Shown: piece after piece, positions 58,561 through 64,000 of the stretch
Layout: every line of letters starts with the position of its first letter
How positions within the stretch are numbered: position 1 is the first letter of the stretch
Assembly (NCBI GenBank): GCA_933207985.1
Contig: OW240913.1
Location: 267,773,848 to 267,837,847 of the forward strand
From: Pelobates cultripes
Taxonomy: Eukaryota > Chordata > Amphibia > Anura > Pelobatidae
DNA length: 64,000 bases
Direction: 5' to 3'
Position numbers and translations under genes: made by a program
Notes under the pieces: generated by a model
Databases searched by the model: none
Told to the model about the DNA's origin: nothing
Seen by the model: only the letters and a program-made list of their open reading frames with translations

Positions 58561-58983
58561 TTAAAGGGATCCTATAGAGCCCGGAAAACAAACCCATTTT
58601 GGCATATAGGCTCCTGGAGTGCCCCCCTCCCGCAGGGATGAAGGGGTTAAAACCCCGTCAGCCACTTACCTGAATCCAGTGCCAATGTCCCTGTGCTGGG
58701 TCAGGCTCCGCCCAAGCTCTGTTTGACTTCGGGGGAGACCTAATGCGCATGCGCTGCAATGGCCGTGCGTGCATTAGACCTCCCCGTAGGAAAGCATTAT
58801 TCAATGCTTTCCTATGGGGAAAATCTGACGCTAAAGGTCCGTGAGGACGTCCAGTGTCAGATAACTGACCAAAAGTCTGTTGGATTCTGGAAGCCCTCTA
58901 GTGGCTGTCTGGTAGACAGCCACAGAGGGCAGACTTGAGCTGCAATGTAAACATAGGGTAGACTGCTCACAATGTCCCTTTAA
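58561..58983. mobile_element. T2/Kolobok-like MITE copy H
   Basis: TTAA borders; left end AGGGATCCTATAGAGCCCGG, right end GTCCCT. An inner palindrome AGGAAAGCATTATTCAATGC with its complement is shared with the family near 62110. CTAGTGGCTGTCTGGTAGAC is also shared with copies A-D. Confidence 0.82.
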
Positions 58984-61308
58984 TGCAAAATATAGGGCAT
59001 AAGAATAAATAGATGTGGTTCATTAAACTATGTGTTTCTCCTAAAGAGGTCTCTCTGTGCTTATCCAGTTACGTTATTTACCTATTTTGCACAAACTAAT
59101 ATTCCCCAAATTTTAGAGCTGCTGACATTAGCAAGCAGCTCTTATTAGGTGGCAACTCCTAACAAACATTTTAATTTTATTAAGGGGTGTGGCTTTATTA
59201 ATTTAATTTGTCACTCATCACAAATACATATTTGTTAAATATAGGGGAATGGTAGACATAATATTACAATTCCTGTGACGCGAGGATACTGCTTTAAAGC
59301 ACCCCTTATCCATTCTTAGTTCACTAGGGCATTTCTTTTAATACATATTATACTGAACTTAAATAACATGTCCTTTAAGGATCTTGGTTATTCAACAGTG
59401 TCTTCTACTGTAAGGATATGGAACAGCGCATGTCTTTCAATCATTTTTGCAAAGAATGTCTTCTCTTGGCATCAGCTAATTCAAATCTTAATTGCATATG
59501 GTTACATACATTCTTATCATACAAAGTAGTTCTGTGGATATTGTGAAATTCTGTTATTAATCCACACGCACTGATACATGTTCTTTGTTAGAACTTTGCA
59601 TACTTGCATGATTTTGCTACTTGGTTTTGTAACTGAAGTGTACCAACATTAATCAATTATATATTTGAAATGGAACAACAGGAAATAACATGTTAAAGAA
59701 CAGGTAAAATGTGCAGGATATGTAGCATTCAAAACGGAAGTGCTTGCAGCCAGACGTGGTCGAATGAGGCATGTTTTTATCTGAGCAGGTGTGGTAGGCA
59801 GTGGAACATAACTTCCAATAAAATGATGTTTTGTGTCAACATCTTTGCATACAAAGAGGTTTAGCCATGGTAATGTTTTGCTCCCATTATTGGGCATTGC
59901 ACAGCTGTTTCCCTTTTGGCAATGCTATGTGTAAACACACTGAGATTTCTGCATCCTGACTGTAAGGCTGGGGTCCATCAGATCTGTTTCTATTGCTTTC
60001 ACCTAACCAGGGCTTTAACCCTACAAGGAGATAAGCTGTTTACTCCTCAGTTTACCCTTTCAAACATAGGGACTGTGTATTTTGTTTTATCTAGTCATCT
60101 AAGACAGTCTTTCATGTGCAATGGATTGATCTTGTCATTATAGAGCTGCTGATGGCAACAATTAAGATATTCAGAAATTTGATTGGATGGTTTCTTACTG
60201 AAACATGTTATATTCAAAATTTAGCAAAATAAGTAGCTTATGCTCTAACTTCTGAATTACGACATTAAATCTCATAGCAGGTATTCAGAATAAACTCAAA
60301 GGTGCTACTATCAAAATAATAATAATAATTCCATAGCTATACCCCCCTAAGGAAATTTGCATGCAAGCTCTTTTACATGTTTTCTTTGGGTGTGTGTGAA
60401 ATCTTGGCTTGCAATAGCTGTAAATCTAGAATCAGTGTCAGGATGAACTCCAACCCAGCACGCAGAACTCAAGTTAACAACACTAAAGGCAATAGGACAA
60501 AATACTATTGCGTATTACTGGGCCTTGATACAGTTGTTTAAGATAAGTTTGCACGCCTGGGCAGAATGATCCTGCATATGGATATATTGTGGTACAGATT
60601 CTCCAAGTTTTTCTTACAGCGATGGGTATTTTCATAAGAGATAAAAGACAAAATAAAAGTATATAGTGTAGTTTGTTGAGCTAATAAGCAGGGGTAGGTA
60701 TGTAGATAGGTGAACACTCACATATTGTGTAGCCTAAGCATTGAGTCCAGAAGTAATGCGTGAAGTGTTATGATCCACACTCTAGGATATAGGTGATGTG
60801 GATATTCCTCTGTGTATATATAAAAGAGAAATTTAAAGCCACTATAGTGCATACCATAAAATAGAGTGTAAAGCAAAGCAAAAGTACTGAAAACCTACTC
60901 ACATGCTTCAGAGCAAAATGTGGTTTTCTTAATCCAATTGGCTTGAGTGTTATTATTTTAATATTACAGGTATGCCGATGAAAGGGCAGAAAGCCTACAG
61001 TACAGTCTAAACCCATTTTTTAAACTTACCTTTATTTTCAGGAAATGCGTTCTTGATCCTCTTCTCTCTTCTTGTCTACTCCTGGCCACAAGTTCTTCTT
61101 CTCTTCTTGTTTGTGCTCCAAAGCATGCTCTTCGGTCCTGATCCGCCGACCACTGACACAAAATGGCAGTAAAACAAAATGGCAGCGGATGCAGGAAAAA
61201 GTTCATAAAGGAAGGTGTTCATAAAGCAGGACTTCATAAAGCAAGAAATGCCTGTATAGTAAAAGTGCAAACTGTAGAGGGGAGAATAGAGAAATAAACA
61301 GTGGGAGA
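58984..61308. other. Intron without recognised feature
   Basis: Both strands were read for the next CDK19 exon and for transposon ends; none is supported. Confidence 0.45.
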
Positions 61309-62030
61309 CAGCGTACATACCGGGGTTGCAGCTGTGACAGGGCCAGGCCATCAGGGGGGCCCGGCCTACCTGCGACCCGGTAAGTACGCCAGTGTGGCCA
61401 GCCTCTTCTCCGAGGCTGGCCCTGGTGTCACTGGGCGGCGGGCGCGCGAGGGAGCACTCTCCCCTGAGTGCTCTCTGCCCAGCTTACTCGCACACCAAGT
61501 ACTGATGCCGGAGCCGGAATATAATATTCCGGCTCCGGCATCAATACGCGGCGCGCGAGGGAGCTGAACAGGGAGCACTCAGGGGAGAGTGCTCCCTCCC
61601 ACGGCCGCCCACCACTGGACCCCAGGGAATCCCCTCAGCACTCCCAAAGGTAGGGAGGCTGGGGGATTACATTTTTAAAAAAACGTGTGTTAGTGTTAGA
61701 GTGTGTGTGTGTTAGTGTTAGAGTGTGTGTGTGTGTTAGAGTGTGTGTGTGTGTGTTAGTGTTTGTGTCAGTGTGTGTGTATTAGTGTTTGTGTCAGTGT
61801 GTGTTAGTTTGTGTTTGTCAGTGAGTGTGTTAGTTTGTGTGCGTCTGTTAGTGAGTCTGTTTGGTGTCTGTTAGTGAGTGTGTGTTTTGTAAGTGAGTGT
61901 GTATGTGTCTGTCTGTCAGTGAGTGTGTATGTATGTCTGTCAGTAAATGTGTGTGTCTGTTCATGAGAGTGTGTGTCTGTTAGCTTGTGTGTATGCGTCT
62001 GTTCATGAGAGTGTGTGTGTCTTCAGCACT
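61309..62030. mobile_element. GC-rich palindromic element with GT array
   Basis: CAGCGTACATACCGGGGTTG at the left leads to nested inverted repeats. GGGAGCACTCTCCCCTGAGT (61460) and its complement near 61580 enclose a 41-base near-perfect palindrome at 61503-61543 with TGATGCCGGAGCCGGAATAT arms. A GTGTGTTAGTGTT array runs from 61680 to 62030. This is the reverse orientation of the 9078 and 28447 elements. Confidence 0.7.
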
Positions 62031-62039
62031 TACCTTTCT

Positions 62040-62373
62040 CCAGCGCCGGACTCCCTTGGCGCAGGGGATCCCTCCGCCCGGATCTACCTCTCAGCTCCGA
62101 ATGCGCGGCAAGAGCCCATAGGAAAGCATTACTCAATGCTTTCCTATGGACGTTCAGCGTCTTCTGACTGTGATTTTCACAGTGAGAATCGAGGAAGCTC
62201 CTCTAGCGTCTGTCAATGAGACAGCCACTAGAAGCTGGATTAACCCTCAGTGAAACATAGCAGTTTCTTTGAAACTGCTATGTTTTCAGCTGCAGGGTTA
62301 AAAATAGAGGGACCTGGCACCCAGACCACTTCATTGAGCTGATGTGATCTGGGTGTCTGTAGTAGTCCTTTAA
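62040..62373. mobile_element. T2/Kolobok-like MITE, left-truncated
   Basis: It ends TAGTAGTCCTTTAA at 62373 and contains AGGAAAGCATTACTCAATGC with its complement, GACAGCCACTAGAAGC and the ACATAGCAGTTTC hairpin (62252-62286) of copies A-C. The left TIR is missing. Confidence 0.75.
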
Positions 62374-62394
62374 GTGTATGTGTATCTACATGCA

Positions 62395-62457
62395 CTGGCG
62401 TACATACCGTGGTCGCAGGGGTCGCAGATCAGGGGCAGAGCCAGCATTATTCAAAAA
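62395..62457. mobile_element. Fragment of the CA-array/GC-rich family
   Basis: CACTGGCGTACATACCGTGG and TCGCAGGGGTCGCAGATC match the left end at 61309. It is cut off by the next MITE. Confidence 0.55.
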
Positions 62458-62771
62458 CAGCCCTGGCCAATCAGCATCTCCTCATAGAGATGAATTGAAT
62501 CAGTGCATCTCTATGAGGAAAGTTCAGTGTCTGCATGCAGAAGGTGGAGACACTGAATGTTTGGATGCATTTTAGGCAGCCATGACCCAGGAAGGATCTC
62601 TAACAGCCATCTGAGGAGTGGCCAGTGAAGTTATCACTAGGCTGTAATGTAAGCACTGCATTTTCTCTGGAAAGACAGTCTTTACAGCAAAAAGCCTGAA
62701 GGGAATGATTCTACTCACCATAACAAATTCAATAAGCTGTAGTTGTTCTGGTGACTATAGTGTCCCTTTAA
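62458..62771. mobile_element. T2/Kolobok-like MITE, left-truncated, copy F subfamily
   Basis: It ends TGACTATAGTGTCCCTTTAA and contains CAATAAGCTGTAGTTGTTCT and TCATAGAGATGAATTGAATC, inverted relative to 15338-15780. Confidence 0.75.
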
Positions 62772-64000
62772 TATTGGGATATGTAAAATTAGGGGTTTGG
62801 AAAGAACCCATCTGTTGTGAAAAAGATGGAAAATCATGACTTTATGCATTAGGTTTACCCATATTAGTTGCATTGTAAATTTAGAGATACATTGTGATAG
62901 GATTACCTTTCTGTTCACCGTTAAGAGTCTGACATACTACATCATCTACTGATGACCTTCACTGTCTGCCTTCTCTGACATAGCACCTAATATCCAGAGC
63001 AAAGTAAGACAAAATACGAGTACCAGAGCCTAATCTGCAAATACATTATCTTTTTTTCAGAATGACAGCTGATAGACAGTATTTAAGATTGGCTTTATCA
63101 TAACCATTCTGAATTGATGATAAGGGTTTCAAACCTCCAGTATTTTAAGAGCCTTTTCTAGAAAATATTTGATATTAGCATTAAGAATATTGTGAGGCTG
63201 TAATTCCAAAACATCACTGGACATTTCACAAGCCATTTTTTACAGCACGAAAGATAGCTAGGTAAAGGAGGTTAGTTGAGGGGATTAATATTGCGGTTAT
63301 TCCAATATGCAGACTTTAGGGGTCTGTACTGGATTCAAACTCTTGCAATAGATGTTAATAATATGGTTTTTTAAACAAATAAATAACAGGATATTCCAGG
63401 ATATAATAATTAATATGTGGGGTAACAACTTTACATGAGGATCTACCCATACTATTCTTTAGAAGTGACAAAAATATCCTTGACTTTGAAGTCACTTATG
63501 TTTTGTGAAATACAGATATGCCAACAATATATTTGACAAATTACAACAACCAAATTCACAACTTGTGGATAAATATCAATAATATCAACGTTGTGAGCGT
63601 AAAAGTGGAATTGTGATTGATGGAAGATAAATCAGGCCTGATTTGTTTAACAGCAACCTGAGCATTTTCAGTTAAATGCCCCAGGGAGAGATGTTAGAGT
63701 TTGCAATCTACATTGCTGGGGTTCTGCAAAACATGGTATGGGTTCCTGGGGCGGAGTATTTGGAGAGCAGGGTGGACCAATGCTCCAACAGCACTAGTTG
63801 CTGTGTAACAGACCACAATTTAGATCTGACCTAAGAGTTAACTAATTGGCACTCACCTGTAGCTAGTTAATTAGTAGACAGGCCTTTAAAAGAAGAGGGC
63901 AGCCTGCTGCAGAGTGAGGGGAGGAAAAGACAGCTAGGAGAGTGAATGACAATTGTGTTTATTGCAAAGACATTTCTTTTGTTTGGAAAATTGGTAAGTG
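62772..64000. other. Intron; possible 5' end of an unidentified element at the right edge
   Basis: Most is AT-rich and unrecognised. From about 63840, TAACTAATTGGCACTCACCT, TTTAAAAGAAGAGGGCAGCC and a final GTAAGT (63994-63999) look like a promoter-to-donor arrangement, as in LTR leaders, but no terminal repeat is visible and the window ends. Confidence 0.3.

Overview
The window is vertebrate nuclear DNA, most likely from a frog or another amphibian. The only host gene I can support is a cyclin-dependent kinase of the Mediator kinase module, on the + strand. Four exons (15062-15172, 19843-19983, 53033-53090, 56163-56294) join in phase into 143 residues of the kinase core, ending in a split codon. 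The wording inside these exons ([16 protein letters not shown]) points to CDK19 rather than CDK8. By CDK8/19 numbering they are residues 69-215, probably exons 3-6. The upstream exons and the exon beginning DIWAIG lie outside the window. Almost everything else is intron, including one of about 33 kb that splits the catalytic loop between HRDL and KPAN.

The introns are packed with mobile elements of a type typical of frogs. Region 1-3688 is a long L1/Tx1-type LINE ORF2 with a poly(A) tail. Region 3689-8340 holds two nearly identical copies of a Penelope-like element (PLE) around a 100-N assembly gap; the second has an intact RT and GIY-YIG reading frame. Region 9070-10917 is a hAT-like non-autonomous element carrying a solo LTR. 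Region 11150-13150 is a Tc1-like transposase relic split by a hAT-like foldback element full of GC-rich minisatellite. Region 16648-18180 is another CA-array element.

The large intron contains a foldback element with 'CTCGAGTATAAGCCGA' ends (23817-25042). It also contains a Tc1/mariner element (26827-29604) carrying two nested insertions with clear target duplications, and an end-to-end but decayed DIRS-type tyrosine-recombinase retrotransposon (32360-38141) with inverted terminal repeats and an internal complementary region. From 43430 to 49400 there is a mosaic of decayed PLE and L1 pieces. At least ten TTAA-flanked MITEs resembling the Kolobok/T2 group of Xenopus are spread through the window; four carry a nearly perfect internal hairpin.

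The host gene makes a nuclear kinase that pairs with cyclin C; the mobile elements have no visible part in that function. The most interesting observations are: hammerhead-ribozyme-like motifs in the 3' regions of two unrelated PLE copies, one of them with an apparently compensatory C3/G8 to U3/A8 change; the duplicated PLE at the gap, where one copy has lost an RT catalytic aspartate; the DIRS element with its replication-type junction still readable; and an insertion history that can be reconstructed from target duplications. All identifications come from reading the sequence, with no database search.
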